Under the pieces are notes generated by a model. It did no database searches. It was given only the letters and a program-made list of their open reading frames with translations, and was not told where the DNA came from. From positions 1-49,991 of the forward strand of contig CAMNIA010000002.1 in assembly GCA_946540105.1 (NCBI GenBank): 49,991 bases of DNA, given 5' to 3'. Both the position numbers and the translations under genes were made by a program. Position 1 is the first letter of the stretch; each line of letters begins with the position of its first letter. Shown here piece after piece: positions 1-9,315 of the stretch. The stretch is from an uncultured Prevotella sp. Lineage in GTDB: Bacteria > Bacteroidota > Bacteroidia > Bacteroidales > Bacteroidaceae.

Positions 1-2
1 TT

Positions 3-680
3 TTACCTTTTAAACACAACGGGAATGCAGACCTTGGTGCGGCATGGCGCATCGTTCTCAATGCCTGGTTTCCATGTCGGCATCATGCCTAACACGCGAA
101 GCACCTCACGGTCACACTCTGCCGACAGCGATTTGACTATCTTCTGCCCCGTAATGCTGCCATCCTTCTCTACATAGAAGACGGCAACAACTTTGCCTTC
201 TAGCTTCTTCTGGCGCGCCTCTGGCGGGTAGCGCAGATTCTTGGTAAGCCATTTCATCAGTTCTACGGCACCACCAGGAAACTGCGGCAAGTCCTCAACG
301 ATGCGGAAGTTCAGCGGATTCTGCGCATCGGCATCTTTTGCCTTTCCCGCATCGTCATCAGCCAGAAGTTCTTTCTGAGTCGTCATGTCTTCTGAACCTG
401 CGTCGCCGACATTCGCATTCTCTACAGTATCTGGCAGTTCTACGTCATCATCAACAATGTTCAGTTGTCCTTCGGGCTCTTCCTGCCGCGCCTGCTTGTC
501 ACGCTCGGTTACCACAGCGTCAGCCATTGACACCAGCTCACTCTCATGAATCATATCGCTAAGGTCCAAAGGGGCTATTCCGTCATCCTGTTCTACCGAA
601 TTCCACTCAAGCACAACGTAGCAGGTCGCCAGCACAGCAACCAATCCCAGAAGGAAACCCGTCATGCGACTTCGTTCCAT
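3..680 (-). CDS. TonB-family energy-transducer C-terminal domain protein
   Basis: About 225 aa. An N-terminal membrane anchor (MTGFLLGLVAVLATCYVVLEW) is followed by a long acidic, low-complexity linker rich in Glu and Asp. The C-terminal TonB_C domain runs from about FPGGAVELMKWL to the end, with the typical LRYPPEARQ, GKVVAVFYVEKDGSI and PTWKPG blocks. TonB proteins carry proton-motive energy from the inner membrane to outer-membrane receptors; this short, single-anchor form without a peptidase domain is common in Bacteroidetes. The track starts at a TTG (710); I prefer the ATG at 680, just before the membrane segment. It is divergent from porQ. The stop codon lies in an AAAAGGTAAAA context like other octamer junctions here. 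The cognate receptor cannot be deduced. Confidence 0.85.
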   Translation of the reverse strand: MERSRMTGFLLGLVAVLATCYVVLEWNSVEQDDGIAPLDLSDMIHESELVSMADAVVTERDKQARQEEPEGQLNIVDDDVELPDTVENANVGDAGSEDMTTQKELLADDDAGKAKDADAQNPLNFRIVEDLPQFPGGAVELMKWLTKNLRYPPEARQKKLEGKVVAVFYVEKDGSITGQKIVKSLSAECDREVLRVLGMMPTWKPGIENDAPCRTKVCIPVVFKR

Positions 681-742
681 GTCTGCTCTACCTGTCTTTC
701 TCTGCTCCAAAACTCTCAGTTCTCAGTTCTCAAAAGCGCTGA

Positions 743-750
743 CAAAGTTA
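743..750 (-). promoter_or_regulatory. Probable -7 element (TAACTTTG) for the TonB-domain gene
   Basis: Read on the minus strand this is TAACTTTG, a match to the Bacteroidetes -7 consensus TAnnTTTG. A TTTG lies about 22 bases upstream (773-776 on the plus strand). It is about 65 bases from the preferred ATG at 680. Two heptamer-type repeats (CAGTTCT on the plus strand) fall in the leader. Confidence 0.5.
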
Positions 751-797
751 CAAACTTTTTGCCAAATAACGTCAAAACCTATCAGAATATTAGCATC

Positions 798-832
798 TTT
801 TACTTTTTTACCTTTTTACCCTTTTACCTTTA
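798..832. repeat. TTTTTACC-type octamer repeat tract
   Basis: Degenerate 8-bp repeats (TTTTTACC/CTTTTACC on the plus strand) lie between the divergent TonB and porQ genes. The same motif recurs at 4881-4920, 7205-7251 and 31798-31844. Function unknown. Confidence 0.7.
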
Positions 833-863
833 CAATAAACCGCGACCTCTGACGTTTAATACT

Positions 864-1814
864 ATGATGAAGAAAACATTACTAGCAGCCATACTGTCTC
901 TTACCGTAAGCAGCATGCTGGCACAGGAGAGCAAGGAGGTCTATAGCTTCCTCCGACTACCCGTCAGTGCCCATGTCGCTGCTGTCGGAGGTGACAACAT
1001 AACCATTGTCGAAGACGACCCTACCGTCATCTTCCATAATCCTGCACTCATCAACAACGTCTCGCCCATGAGCATCAATCTTAATTTCATGACGTATATG
1101 CAAGGCACCAATACGGCGTCGGCTTCGTTCATCAAGACCGCAGGTCAGCGTGCGTCATGGGGTGCCAGTGCCCAGTACATGGCTTACGGCGCTATTAAGG
1201 AGATGACCGTGTCGGGCCAGCAGACAGGAACCTTTTCACCAAAGGATATCGCACTTGCAGGTACCTTCGCCTATATGCTGGGCAATCAGATCAGCGGTGG
1301 CATCACAGCCCGCTTCATCTCCAGCACCATTGCCAGCTATAGTTCTGCCGCCGTAGCTTTCGACCTAGGAATCAACTATTATCACGAAGAGAAAGGCTGG
1401 TCGATATCTGCTGTCGTAAAGAATCTGGGTGGACAAATTAAAGCTTACGATGAAGACTTTGAACGCATACCGCTTGACCTCCAACTGGGTGTCACCCGTA
1501 GCCTCCCCTCATCACCACTCACGCTTCACGCCACCATGTCGCGACTCCACAATTGGGACATATCCTTCCTCAAGCATCTCGCCGTGGGAGCCGACGTCTA
1601 CCTGGGCGAAACGGTTTATCTTGCTGCAGGCTATAACTTCAGACGTGCCAGTGAGATGAAAATATCTGAAGCTGATGATAAAGGCGGTAGTCACGGCGCA
1701 GGATTGTCACTCGGAGCTGGCGTGCAACTTCAGCGTTTTAAGCTACAACTAGCATACGCCAAATATCACGTGTCGGCATACTCGCTGCTAGTCAATGCTA
1801 CCTATTCCCTCTAA
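864..1814 (+). CDS. porQ: Type IX secretion system protein PorQ
   Basis: About 316 aa from the ATG at 864. The track ORF begins much further upstream at 546, but the signal peptide [21 protein letters not shown] fixes the start near 864 or 867. After cleavage comes the typical opening [16 protein letters not shown] and [12 protein letters not shown], then alternating amphipathic strands rich in Gly and aromatic residues up to the terminal LLVNATYSL, as in an outer-membrane beta-barrel. PorQ is a PorV-like barrel that works with PorU, PorV and PorZ at the T9SS attachment complex on the cell surface. It sits 14 bp upstream of cmk and is probably co-transcribed. Its presence fits the sorting tails on the pectinases downstream. 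Confidence 0.85.
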   Translation: MMKKTLLAAILSLTVSSMLAQESKEVYSFLRLPVSAHVAAVGGDNITIVEDDPTVIFHNPALINNVSPMSINLNFMTYMQGTNTASASFIKTAGQRASWGASAQYMAYGAIKEMTVSGQQTGTFSPKDIALAGTFAYMLGNQISGGITARFISSTIASYSSAAVAFDLGINYYHEEKGWSISAVVKNLGGQIKAYDEDFERIPLDLQLGVTRSLPSSPLTLHATMSRLHNWDISFLKHLAVGADVYLGETVYLAAGYNFRRASEMKISEADDKGGSHGAGLSLGAGVQLQRFKLQLAYAKYHVSAYSLLVNATYSL

Positions 1815-1828
1815 CAATAATCGCGAAA

Positions 1829-2521
1829 ATGAAAAAAATAACAATTGCTATTGACGGACATTCCTCTTGTGGCAAGAGCACCATGGCTAAAAACCTTGCC
1901 AAAGCCGTCGGATACATCTATGTCGATACCGGTGCCATGTATCGCAGTGTGACACTTTATGCCTTGCGGCACGGTCTGTTTGCGCCAGATGGTACCATCG
2001 ACCAAGAACAACTCCGACGCCTGTTGCCTGACATACACATTACGTTTCAGTATAATGCACAAGAAGGGCGACCTGATACTTACCTCAACGGACAACTCAT
2101 TGAGCGCGACATCCGCACGATGGAGGTCTCTAACCACGTCAGCCCCATTGCCACACTCCCCTTCGTGCGTGAGGCAATGGTTGCCCAACAACAACGCATG
2201 GGACAGGGCGGCGGTGTGGTGATGGACGGTCGCGACATTGGTACTGTTGTATTCCCCGATGCCGAACTGAAAGTCTTTGTCACTGCCTCACCCGAGGTAC
2301 GTGCTCAACGTCGCTATGACGAACTGAAAGCCAAGGGCATGGATGCCGATTATGCCGAAATATTGAAAAACGTTCAAGAGCGCGACTATATCGACTCCCA
2401 TCGCGAGACGTCGCCCCTCCGACAGGCTACAGATGCCTTGCTGCTCGACAATAGCCAGATGACCATAGCCGAGCAGCAGGAGTGGCTCATGCAACGCTTT
2501 AAGGAACGGACACAAGCATAA
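1829..2521 (+). CDS. cmk: Cytidylate kinase
   Basis: 230 aa, the normal family length. It phosphorylates CMP and dCMP to the diphosphates with ATP in the cytoplasm. The P-loop GHSSCGKST lies at residues 9-17. [12 protein letters not shown] follows as the conserved acceptor-binding segment, and [16 protein letters not shown] as the central signature. [10 protein letters not shown] and [13 protein letters not shown] match the lid and C-terminal parts. The start at 1829 is 14 bp after porQ with an A-rich leader. The 3' end is followed by a heptamer-repeat spacer and then the convergent PL9 gene. Confidence 0.95.
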   Translation: MKKITIAIDGHSSCGKSTMAKNLAKAVGYIYVDTGAMYRSVTLYALRHGLFAPDGTIDQEQLRRLLPDIHITFQYNAQEGRPDTYLNGQLIERDIRTMEVSNHVSPIATLPFVREAMVAQQQRMGQGGGVVMDGRDIGTVVFPDAELKVFVTASPEVRAQRRYDELKAKGMDADYAEILKNVQERDYIDSHRETSPLRQATDALLLDNSQMTIAEQQEWLMQRFKERTQA

Positions 2522-2524
2522 GTT

Positions 2525-2594
2525 AGGTTTCAGGATTCAGGTTTCAGGTTCAAATCATAAACTTCAAATTTCAAACTTCAAACCTTAAACCTCA
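2525..2594. repeat. Degenerate heptamer tandem repeat, ten units
   Basis: Ten successive 7-bp units (AGGTTTC, AGGATTC, AGGTTTC, then AACTTCA-type units) fill the whole space between the cmk stop and the convergent PL9 stop. Read on the minus strand, the tract begins exactly with the TGA stop codon of the PL9 gene. Similar 7-bp tracts occur elsewhere in the window. Confidence 0.8.
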
Positions 2595-4880
2595 TCTTCT
2601 TAAAATCTTTGTGCAGACACTGTCGCCGTTCTTCATCCTTGCACGCACCACATAGAGCCCGCTATCCAGTGATGACAGATTGCAGAACTGCGACATGCAA
2701 GACTGTGCAACCTGCTGTCCGCCGCTATTATACACCTGTATGGCTGCAACGTCACCATACATGATGATACCATTCGACGTAACCTGCATGTCGGCTGCAG
2801 CACTGCTCACCATGCTTATGGATGATGCGTCACCCTCATACAGCTTAAAACCGCTGAGGGTGAAATCGGTAAGATACACATCGTTCGAGCCAATGCTGTT
2901 GATACGGACAATGATGGGCTTCTCTGACTGCGGAATGCCGTATGCCGTAAAATCGACGGTAAAGACGCGCTGGTCAAAGGTGACACTCTCGCCGTCGTGC
3001 CACGTCGATTCGTCAGGATACCGCCACTGAGCCTTGAGGGTTGACGACTTGCCGCCACCATAACAGTCGGAGCGCATCACGCTAAGACTGGGAACACTGA
3101 ATTCTATATATCCACCATTTTTTGTCAGCATATAGGCGCCGAGTGTCGCACCACCATACAGCGCTCCGGGCTTGGTGGGGTAGGTACCGTTCTTTCCGTA
3201 ATAGGTTGGCAATAGCTTGTTGCTTGTCGTAGCCTCTGTAATATACTGTGAGACATTGCTGGCGAGGGTGCCGTCTTGAAACAGGTAGTCATCGATGATA
3301 GGAATCACGTTATACTGCTTATCTTTGAAAGTGACAACCTCGTCAAGACTACCGTCAAACAAAGTGCCGTCGTTAACGGGTAGCGTAGCAAGATTATAGG
3401 CAGGACGCTCCCAGCCAGCCTCGTAGGCTCCATAGTCGGGGGCTTCACCAGCGTAAGGCAGCGTGACGATGCGGCTGTAGTCCTCCATCCACTTGCCGGC
3501 AGCCTTGTAATAATACTCCTTAAAGACGTCTGCGCATTTTAGATTCTCAATAGGTGTTCCCTTGTCAACAAAGATGGAGCCTGGCTTAGGACGGGCAAAC
3601 TTCAACGGCAGTTCGCCATTGGCCTGGCGGGCACCGAGGGCTGTCTCCATGGAAATATCTTCAAACTGGTCATCGTAGTCGGGCCAGTCCTTCGCTGAAA
3701 TGCGCTTATAGTCTAAGCCCGTCTTTGGGTCAATACCTTTGCCCATATTATACTGTGGAGACACTCCCAGCAAGTCTTGCCATGAGGTGTATTCCGAGTC
3801 GGGCCACATATCGCCGAAACGATGGTTGGCTTCGCCAGGACGGAACCCCAGACAGTTGCGCAGATGAAACACCGTGTTACCTATCATTTCGACATCGCAG
3901 TTGAAGCGAAAGTTCACTTGCTTGTTGCCAAAGGCCGTACAGTTGAGTATCCATGTCCCTTCGTCGTGGTTGTTCTGGTCAAAACCATGATAAAGGTTAT
4001 AGGCTGCCACGCAGTTGGTGAGAATATGCGCACCATACGAGCCGCCCTTGCCGTCGGCAGAACCACCACTCTGCTTGTTGCCCCCCTGCTTGAAACCATT
4101 ACCATTGACACCGATGCTACCGTCCTCAAGATATCCGTTCCAGATAGCCCAACAGTTGTCAATCAGACAGGGATAGATAGCATAATAGAGGTCCCATCCG
4201 TCATCGGAGTTACCCCAACAGCGATTGCCGTGCCACTCATTGCCAGGTCCTGGATAGAGTTTGTTTGCAAAGCCGTCGGCATTGCCGCCATGATCCTGTA
4301 CGTCGTAGTTGAAGTACGAGTCGCAGTTGATAATCTGGTTATAGCGACCGTAGAGGAATTTTGGATTACGATTGTTTCCTCCGTTGCCGTCCTTGTCGAA
4401 ACCTAGCTGTAAACCAGTGTCTCCACATCTGTAAAAGTTGCAACGCTCTATGACACAGTAGGATGCCTCCAGCTTCATGCCGCTGTCGGCTGCCTTTGTA
4501 ATGTCAATGTCACGCCAGTACCAATAGTCTGCATTGGGGTTCTGCAGCACTCCACGGAACTGCTTGGCAGTGTCATCATTGGTATGTGGCTGCTTAGAGA
4601 AGTCGAAGACAGGGTTAACCTGAGGTCTGCTGCCTGGTAGATTTTCATAACCAAAGACGCAAATGCGGTGACGACGAGTCCCGCTGCGACGAACGTTGAT
4701 GAAGTCGCTAACTTCGTAAGTTCCGCTCTTTACCCAAAGCGTGTCACCTGCTACCAGGTTTTCGATTGCTGTTTTGATGGCGTTGACCTCGCCGTTTGGC
4801 GTTATATACAACTGTCGGGCAAGGCTGCTGTTGACATGAAATGCGAGCAGACAGAACAGTACAAAAGATACTTTTTTCAT
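2592..4880 (-). CDS. PL9 pectate lyase with T9SS sorting domain
   Basis: 762 aa, secreted. The signal peptide ends near SLARQ. A right-handed parallel beta-helix (about residues 23-490) carries the PL9 core NADGFANKLYPGPGN, with Lys207 as the expected catalytic base and nearby Asp residues (ADGF, NSDDGWDLYY) as expected calcium ligands. Residues about 500-690 form a carbohydrate-binding-like beta region. The last ~70 residues (ending GLYVVRARMKNGDSVCTKILRR) look like a type A T9SS sorting domain. PL9 enzymes cleave polygalacturonate by beta-elimination. It is the last gene of the six-gene pectinase operon, 35 bp after the CE8 gene. Family call from motif; exact specificity (homogalacturonan or rhamnogalacturonan-I backbone) not decided. 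Confidence 0.85.
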   Translation of the reverse strand: MKKVSFVLFCLLAFHVNSSLARQLYITPNGEVNAIKTAIENLVAGDTLWVKSGTYEVSDFINVRRSGTRRHRICVFGYENLPGSRPQVNPVFDFSKQPHTNDDTAKQFRGVLQNPNADYWYWRDIDITKAADSGMKLEASYCVIERCNFYRCGDTGLQLGFDKDGNGGNNRNPKFLYGRYNQIINCDSYFNYDVQDHGGNADGFANKLYPGPGNEWHGNRCWGNSDDGWDLYYAIYPCLIDNCWAIWNGYLEDGSIGVNGNGFKQGGNKQSGGSADGKGGSYGAHILTNCVAAYNLYHGFDQNNHDEGTWILNCTAFGNKQVNFRFNCDVEMIGNTVFHLRNCLGFRPGEANHRFGDMWPDSEYTSWQDLLGVSPQYNMGKGIDPKTGLDYKRISAKDWPDYDDQFEDISMETALGARQANGELPLKFARPKPGSIFVDKGTPIENLKCADVFKEYYYKAAGKWMEDYSRIVTLPYAGEAPDYGAYEAGWERPAYNLATLPVNDGTLFDGSLDEVVTFKDKQYNVIPIIDDYLFQDGTLASNVSQYITEATTSNKLLPTYYGKNGTYPTKPGALYGGATLGAYMLTKNGGYIEFSVPSLSVMRSDCYGGGKSSTLKAQWRYPDESTWHDGESVTFDQRVFTVDFTAYGIPQSEKPIIVRINSIGSNDVYLTDFTLSGFKLYEGDASSISMVSSAAADMQVTSNGIIMYGDVAAIQVYNSGGQQVAQSCMSQFCNLSSLDSGLYVVRARMKNGDSVCTKILRR

Positions 4881-4920
4881 ATTTACTTTTTTACTTTTTT
4901 CCCTTTTTACTTTTATTACC
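4881..4920. repeat. A/T-rich octamer-type junction repeat
   Basis: The spacer between the CE8 stop and the next PL9 start is made of TTTACTTTT/TTTTTACCC-type units, AAAGTAAAAAGG on the sense strand. It may serve as an A-rich translation leader as well as a spacer. Confidence 0.6.
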
Positions 4921-7204
4921 TGTCAATATGTTGTCCAATGGCGTTATAGAGCATACCATCCTTGGCGATGACGAGCTTACCGTTGAGTAAGAACTTTCGG
5001 ATTGAGGTCGTAGTGGCAGCATGTGAACCGCTGACAGTCTGAACACTGTTTGTTGTTCCTACAGGGACAGCCACACCGAATCCTCCCATACGATTGGCGG
5101 CACGGACGGTGAATCCGTCAGCAGATGAACTGCTTACCGTACAGCTGTTTTGTGTGCCGTCAACGATGGCAACGAAATCACCATTGTTCTCAATGAGGAA
5201 AGCTTTGGCCTTTTCATTAGTGCTCCAAGAAAGCTCGGTCCCGTTCAGCAGACACGAGGTGACAACAATTTGTCGGCAATCCTCGTCAGGGCGCCAGTCC
5301 GGATAGACATTGTGCAACTTAAAGCGCTCAATCTCGGTGTCTTTCAGTATCGTCTCTGCCGTACGGCTGGGAGAACCCTGGAATGTGAGCACATTGCTCT
5401 CGGGGCTAACCACGTTTCCTTGCTCGTCCATGGTGTTATATTCGTAGAACTCAAAGCCTGGTTCTCCGCTCTGTACCCCTTTAGTACCAACACGTAAGGA
5501 ATAGTCTGTTGCGCGTACTACGGCGTAGTTGTCAGTAGCTTTTCCGCTAGTTTGATCGTTGCCGATGCGCTTGGCTGCATCATTCGACAGTATAGTATTA
5601 AGGAATGCAGCACGAGGAAAGCCTCGCCAGCCGCGCCCAAAATCCCATGTCTTTGATTTACAGTCGACATGGCAATTCCAGAAGATATAGCCGTGTCCGC
5701 CTGCATCGTTGAAGTTTGCACCGATGGTATAGGGTGCTGCTATATGGGTGTCACCCTTATAATCACCCTGTGAAGGCTGGCGATTGACGCACACCAAATC
5801 GCAATGATTGAAGAATACGTCACCGCGCCCGCAGATATAGTCTACGGTACCTTCAATGTGGCTGTCTTCGAAGTACAATTGACCATTGTCGGTTACAGAG
5901 TAGTAGGTGTCTTGCCGTGATATAAGGCTCAGATTCTTTGCGATGGTGTGATGACCACGATCCATCAGTGCCGCTGCCTGTCCGTCGTCGCCGCCATAGG
6001 CATAGTTGTTCTTGAAGGTAAGATCCTGCAGATAAGTGCCTGTACCACTGATGACAAGGGGTGCCGTACGGCTGACGCTAGCCATGGTGGGTGTAATCTC
6101 AATGCTTACGCCATCGGTGCTTTGTCCAATGATTGAGATATTGTCAACCTTGATGGTGTCGCGGCCATAAGGGGTGTATCCTGATTCCGGATTCTTATAT
6201 GTACCATAGTCGTACGTACCGTTCTTTAGGAAGATGAATCGACGAACTCCCGAATTCTCTTCGTTTACAGCCTTGATGGCAGCACGAAACTCTGTCTGGT
6301 TGCCAACTACTATATAGTCGTTTACCAGCAGGCTCTGCTCAGTGACATAGGTGGCAGTAAGATTTATATTCCCTTTTATGTTAAAGGTATAACTATCGGC
6401 TGTTGAGAGGGCTTTGCCCGTTTCTGTCTTCCAACCTGTAAAGATGTAACCTTCGTTTGGTTGTTGTGTCAAGGTAACAGCTGTACCACTGACATATTCT
6501 GGACCTGTCGGGTTAGCCTGTACCTGTCCAGCACCCACGGGCGAGACAGAGAGGTTTAGCGTGTATTTCAGCTGTTGCCCTATGGTGCCAAAGAGTGTTC
6601 CCTCAATAACGAGGTCACCTACTGAGAGTCCCTTGTCTGCAGCAACGTCAAAGTTATAGATGTTGAAGGTAATACCAAATTGCTGTTCGCTGGCAGCGCT
6701 ACCACTCAGGTCGTAACTATATGAGGAAACTTCTCCTGCACCACTCCCCGCACCACGATTGGGATGCTGTCCTGATGCCAAGTTCTTTTTGCTTCCGTCA
6801 CACAGCCATGCTACATCGAAGTTGCCCTTGTCGGTCTTCCAACGGAATGCTTTGAAGCTAACCTTCTTCGGCGTAAAAGCAATGCCGTTTTTCAGCGTTA
6901 TCAGAAACTGAACGGTATTGTTGTCTGTTGCACTGGAAGACTTTGCAGAAACAGGAAACATGGTTTGTGTGATGCTTCCTATCTCTGATGTCTGGGCAAT
7001 AGGCGTCCCGATGCCAGAGCCTTTGCTGATTTCTGTTTTGTCGATGAATTGACTGGCTGTGGTGGGTGCGTACGAAGGCTGCTCGGTTGTTGTTCCGGCA
7101 GTCATGGACCAAGTGATGTTTGTCACGTCATTGTTAGCGGTCTGTCCATGTAAAGCAATAATGACCAAGAAGGTCATTATTGCAGTAAAGAAAGTCCTTC
7201 TCAT
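4916..7204 (-). CDS. CE8 pectin methylesterase, multidomain, secreted
   Basis: 762 aa. A signal peptide ends near ALHGQ. Residues ~25-205 form a beta-rich domain, ~212-290 a bacterial InlB-like repeat (PNEGYIFTGWKTETG), and ~295-640 the CE8 beta-helix. The catalytic boxes are present: QDTYY with Asp432, GTVDYICGRGDVFF with Asp455, and GRGWR with Arg524 and Trp526, where most family members have GRPW. The enzyme removes methyl esters from homogalacturonan, making it a substrate for the co-encoded pectate lyases. The C-terminus (LVIAKDGMLYNAIGQ) closely resembles that of the neighbouring PL9 and may be a short sorting or anchoring tail. Fifth gene of the operon. Confidence 0.9.
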   Translation of the reverse strand: MRRTFFTAIMTFLVIIALHGQTANNDVTNITWSMTAGTTTEQPSYAPTTASQFIDKTEISKGSGIGTPIAQTSEIGSITQTMFPVSAKSSSATDNNTVQFLITLKNGIAFTPKKVSFKAFRWKTDKGNFDVAWLCDGSKKNLASGQHPNRGAGSGAGEVSSYSYDLSGSAASEQQFGITFNIYNFDVAADKGLSVGDLVIEGTLFGTIGQQLKYTLNLSVSPVGAGQVQANPTGPEYVSGTAVTLTQQPNEGYIFTGWKTETGKALSTADSYTFNIKGNINLTATYVTEQSLLVNDYIVVGNQTEFRAAIKAVNEENSGVRRFIFLKNGTYDYGTYKNPESGYTPYGRDTIKVDNISIIGQSTDGVSIEITPTMASVSRTAPLVISGTGTYLQDLTFKNNYAYGGDDGQAAALMDRGHHTIAKNLSLISRQDTYYSVTDNGQLYFEDSHIEGTVDYICGRGDVFFNHCDLVCVNRQPSQGDYKGDTHIAAPYTIGANFNDAGGHGYIFWNCHVDCKSKTWDFGRGWRGFPRAAFLNTILSNDAAKRIGNDQTSGKATDNYAVVRATDYSLRVGTKGVQSGEPGFEFYEYNTMDEQGNVVSPESNVLTFQGSPSRTAETILKDTEIERFKLHNVYPDWRPDEDCRQIVVTSCLLNGTELSWSTNEKAKAFLIENNGDFVAIVDGTQNSCTVSSSSADGFTVRAANRMGGFGVAVPVGTTNSVQTVSGSHAATTTSIRKFLLNGKLVIAKDGMLYNAIGQHIDR

Positions 7205-7251
7205 TTACCTTTTTTACTTTTGATTTTTTTACCCTTTTACCTTTTTACTTT
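7205..7251. repeat. A/T-rich octamer-type junction repeat
   Basis: The spacer between PL9 (stop at 7252) and CE8 (start at 7204) consists of AAAGTAAAAAGGTAAAAGGG-like units on the sense strand, starting at the stop codon and running up to the ATG. Confidence 0.65.
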
Positions 7252-9300
7252 TTACATTTTTTGCCCAACAGCATTATAGTGTGTCCCATTTTTTATGATG
7301 ACAAGGCGTCCGTTGACAATGACTTTCTTGATAGAACGATCGGTAGACTTGCTGCTGATGGCATTGATGGCGGATGCTTCGCCAGGACGCTCGTAGGGAC
7401 CGAGATCGCGTGCGGAACCTGTAACACTTCGCTTCAGGAACGGGAAGTCGGCAACGAGCTTCGCCCATACGCCATTGACATCGTCAAGCGAGGCATTACC
7501 CTTGTCTATCAGCTTACTGTCAGAAGCCAAACGCCCGAATTTACGAGGCAACCCTCCATAGATGTCGCGTGGCCGCAAGGCATCGTCTTCCTCCAGTGTG
7601 AGGTAATCGTCTGGACCAATCTCTGTGACGAGATGGTTGCTCCATCCGTTCTTCTGCATCGCAGCAGCAATGGCATTATAGTCATCTGTTCCGACGCAAA
7701 TCTCCTGTTTGCCAATGCAGACGTTATTGTAATAGAAGGTCTTCTCGTGAGAACCGCCACTCTCGAACATGAAGTCATAACCGTTGTCGAAACCTAAGCA
7801 TCCTACGAGTACATGCCCGCCTTTATGACTATTGCAGTCGAAACCTTTGGTGGAACCGCTCTTGTCGCAACCGAAAGCAATGCAGTTGAAGGCATAGTGA
7901 ACGCCCTCGGACGAACCTCCCGTTCCGTTACCGCCCAACTTGATGCCGTTGCCGTTGCCTGAGAATGATGCCGAGGTGTTCAGGTACTGCTTCACCCACT
8001 GGTGGTCTTCGGCATTGCCTGATTCCCACGCCCAGCACTCTGCCAGTACGACATCGTAGTCGGTCTCGTAGAGATCCCAGGCATCGTCGCTGTTACGCCA
8101 TGCACGGCACCGTATGAAACGGTTGCCCTTTCCGTTGTGCATCTTACAGGCGAAGCCGTCGGCATCTGACCCGTAGTTGGCGTCACAGTCGCAGTTATGG
8201 TGAGAGTCGCAGTCTACGATGTCATTGTACGCGCAGTAGCTGCCGTCGTTCTTGGAGATGCCTGGGAAGGTGTCGCTGAACTTATGTCCAAAGCCTAATT
8301 GCAGACCTGTGTCCAGGTTATAGGAGAACTCACATCGCTCAATGCGGTTGTGGTTACCTTCCAACTTGATGGCGTTGTCGGCAGCATGCATAATGTGGAT
8401 GCCGAAGATGATGTGGTAGTTGCCTGTAAGCAGAATACCACGGTCGCCAACGTTGCTAGTCTGTTTATTGCAGTCCAGGAGTTGCTGTTCGAAGTCGAAG
8501 ACGGGCTTTTCACCATCGGCACAGCGAATGACGATGGGTTGTGTCTCTGTACCTATCTTGTTCATGCGAACCGTCAACTTGCCGTCGCTTCCGTACTTGC
8601 TTATTTTATAGGTGCCGCCTTTACAGACGATGTGGTCGCCAGCCCCAGCGGCAGCATAGGCAACTGCAATGTTATACCAGGGCTTTGCCTCAGTGCCGTC
8701 GCCCGTGTCGTCATTACCACTTGGAGAGATGTAGTAGGTCTTTCCTGTCGCAGCGGGAATGGGCTTATACGGTACCCATGTGCCTTCTGTGATGTAGGTG
8801 GGGTCATCGGTGTCTGGCTCAACAGCGCTGCTCTTGATGGTCACTTTCGACACATAGGTATTGCTGGAACTTCCGGCAAAGCGGAAACGTACGTTACTCT
8901 TGCCGTCAAGACCGGTCTTCCCGCTGTACGTTCTGGCACCACTACCGCCTGAAGACTGCTCGGTAAGCGTCTGCCATGCTCCTCCGTCAATCGAGTAGCT
9001 GATGGTTAGCTTGTTGCTACCGCCAGAACCCCAGTTTACTGCTATCTTGCCAGGGTCGTCGAGTGTTGGGGTGATGAGATATGACGAACTTCCGCCATTG
9101 AATACTGCTTGTTTCACGTTGCTGCTCGTCTGGACTTTTACTTTAAACATTGTCCACGTTCCTGTAGGCAGTGTTACCGCCTGCTCACTGCTGCCACCGT
9201 AAGTGCTGTTTGCCAGCGTGCTGAAATCTTCGGTCAGGTCTGCAGCCTGCATGGTCATCGCGCAAAGCAGGCAACCTAATAGTGTAGTTAGCTTTTTCAT
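7252..9300 (-). CDS. PL9 pectate lyase with N-terminal beta-sandwich
   Basis: 682 aa, secreted (signal peptide MKKLTTLLGCLLCAMTMQAAD). Residues ~20-160 form a carbohydrate-binding-like sandwich also seen, twice, in the large PL9 of this operon (compare SYLITPTLDDPGKI). The PL9 helix starts at KTYYISPSGNDDTGDG. The core GSDADGFACKMHNGKGN carries the expected catalytic base Lys386, followed by NSDDAWDLYE. The C-terminus, SIKKVIVNGRLVIIKNG and YNAVGQKM, matches the tail of CE8. It is the fourth gene of the operon, 15 bp after PL1. Acts by beta-elimination on de-esterified pectin; exact chain-length preference unknown. Confidence 0.87.
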   Translation of the reverse strand: MKKLTTLLGCLLCAMTMQAADLTEDFSTLANSTYGGSSEQAVTLPTGTWTMFKVKVQTSSNVKQAVFNGGSSSYLITPTLDDPGKIAVNWGSGGSNKLTISYSIDGGAWQTLTEQSSGGSGARTYSGKTGLDGKSNVRFRFAGSSSNTYVSKVTIKSSAVEPDTDDPTYITEGTWVPYKPIPAATGKTYYISPSGNDDTGDGTEAKPWYNIAVAYAAAGAGDHIVCKGGTYKISKYGSDGKLTVRMNKIGTETQPIVIRCADGEKPVFDFEQQLLDCNKQTSNVGDRGILLTGNYHIIFGIHIMHAADNAIKLEGNHNRIERCEFSYNLDTGLQLGFGHKFSDTFPGISKNDGSYCAYNDIVDCDSHHNCDCDANYGSDADGFACKMHNGKGNRFIRCRAWRNSDDAWDLYETDYDVVLAECWAWESGNAEDHQWVKQYLNTSASFSGNGNGIKLGGNGTGGSSEGVHYAFNCIAFGCDKSGSTKGFDCNSHKGGHVLVGCLGFDNGYDFMFESGGSHEKTFYYNNVCIGKQEICVGTDDYNAIAAAMQKNGWSNHLVTEIGPDDYLTLEEDDALRPRDIYGGLPRKFGRLASDSKLIDKGNASLDDVNGVWAKLVADFPFLKRSVTGSARDLGPYERPGEASAINAISSKSTDRSIKKVIVNGRLVIIKNGTHYNAVGQKM

Positions 9301-9315
9301 ATATGTGTAGTTTTT

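Noticed and set aside
681-710. TTG start of the TonB-domain ORF
   Set aside because: A better ATG at 680 lies just before the membrane anchor.
546-863. N-terminal extension of porQ in the ORF track
   Set aside because: The extension has no family resemblance and precedes a clear signal peptide at 864-930.
3822-4406. 194-aa plus-strand ORF opposite PL9
   Set aside because: Shadow of the beta-helix region; its valine-rich repeats come from the reverse complement of Asn/Asp-rich codons.
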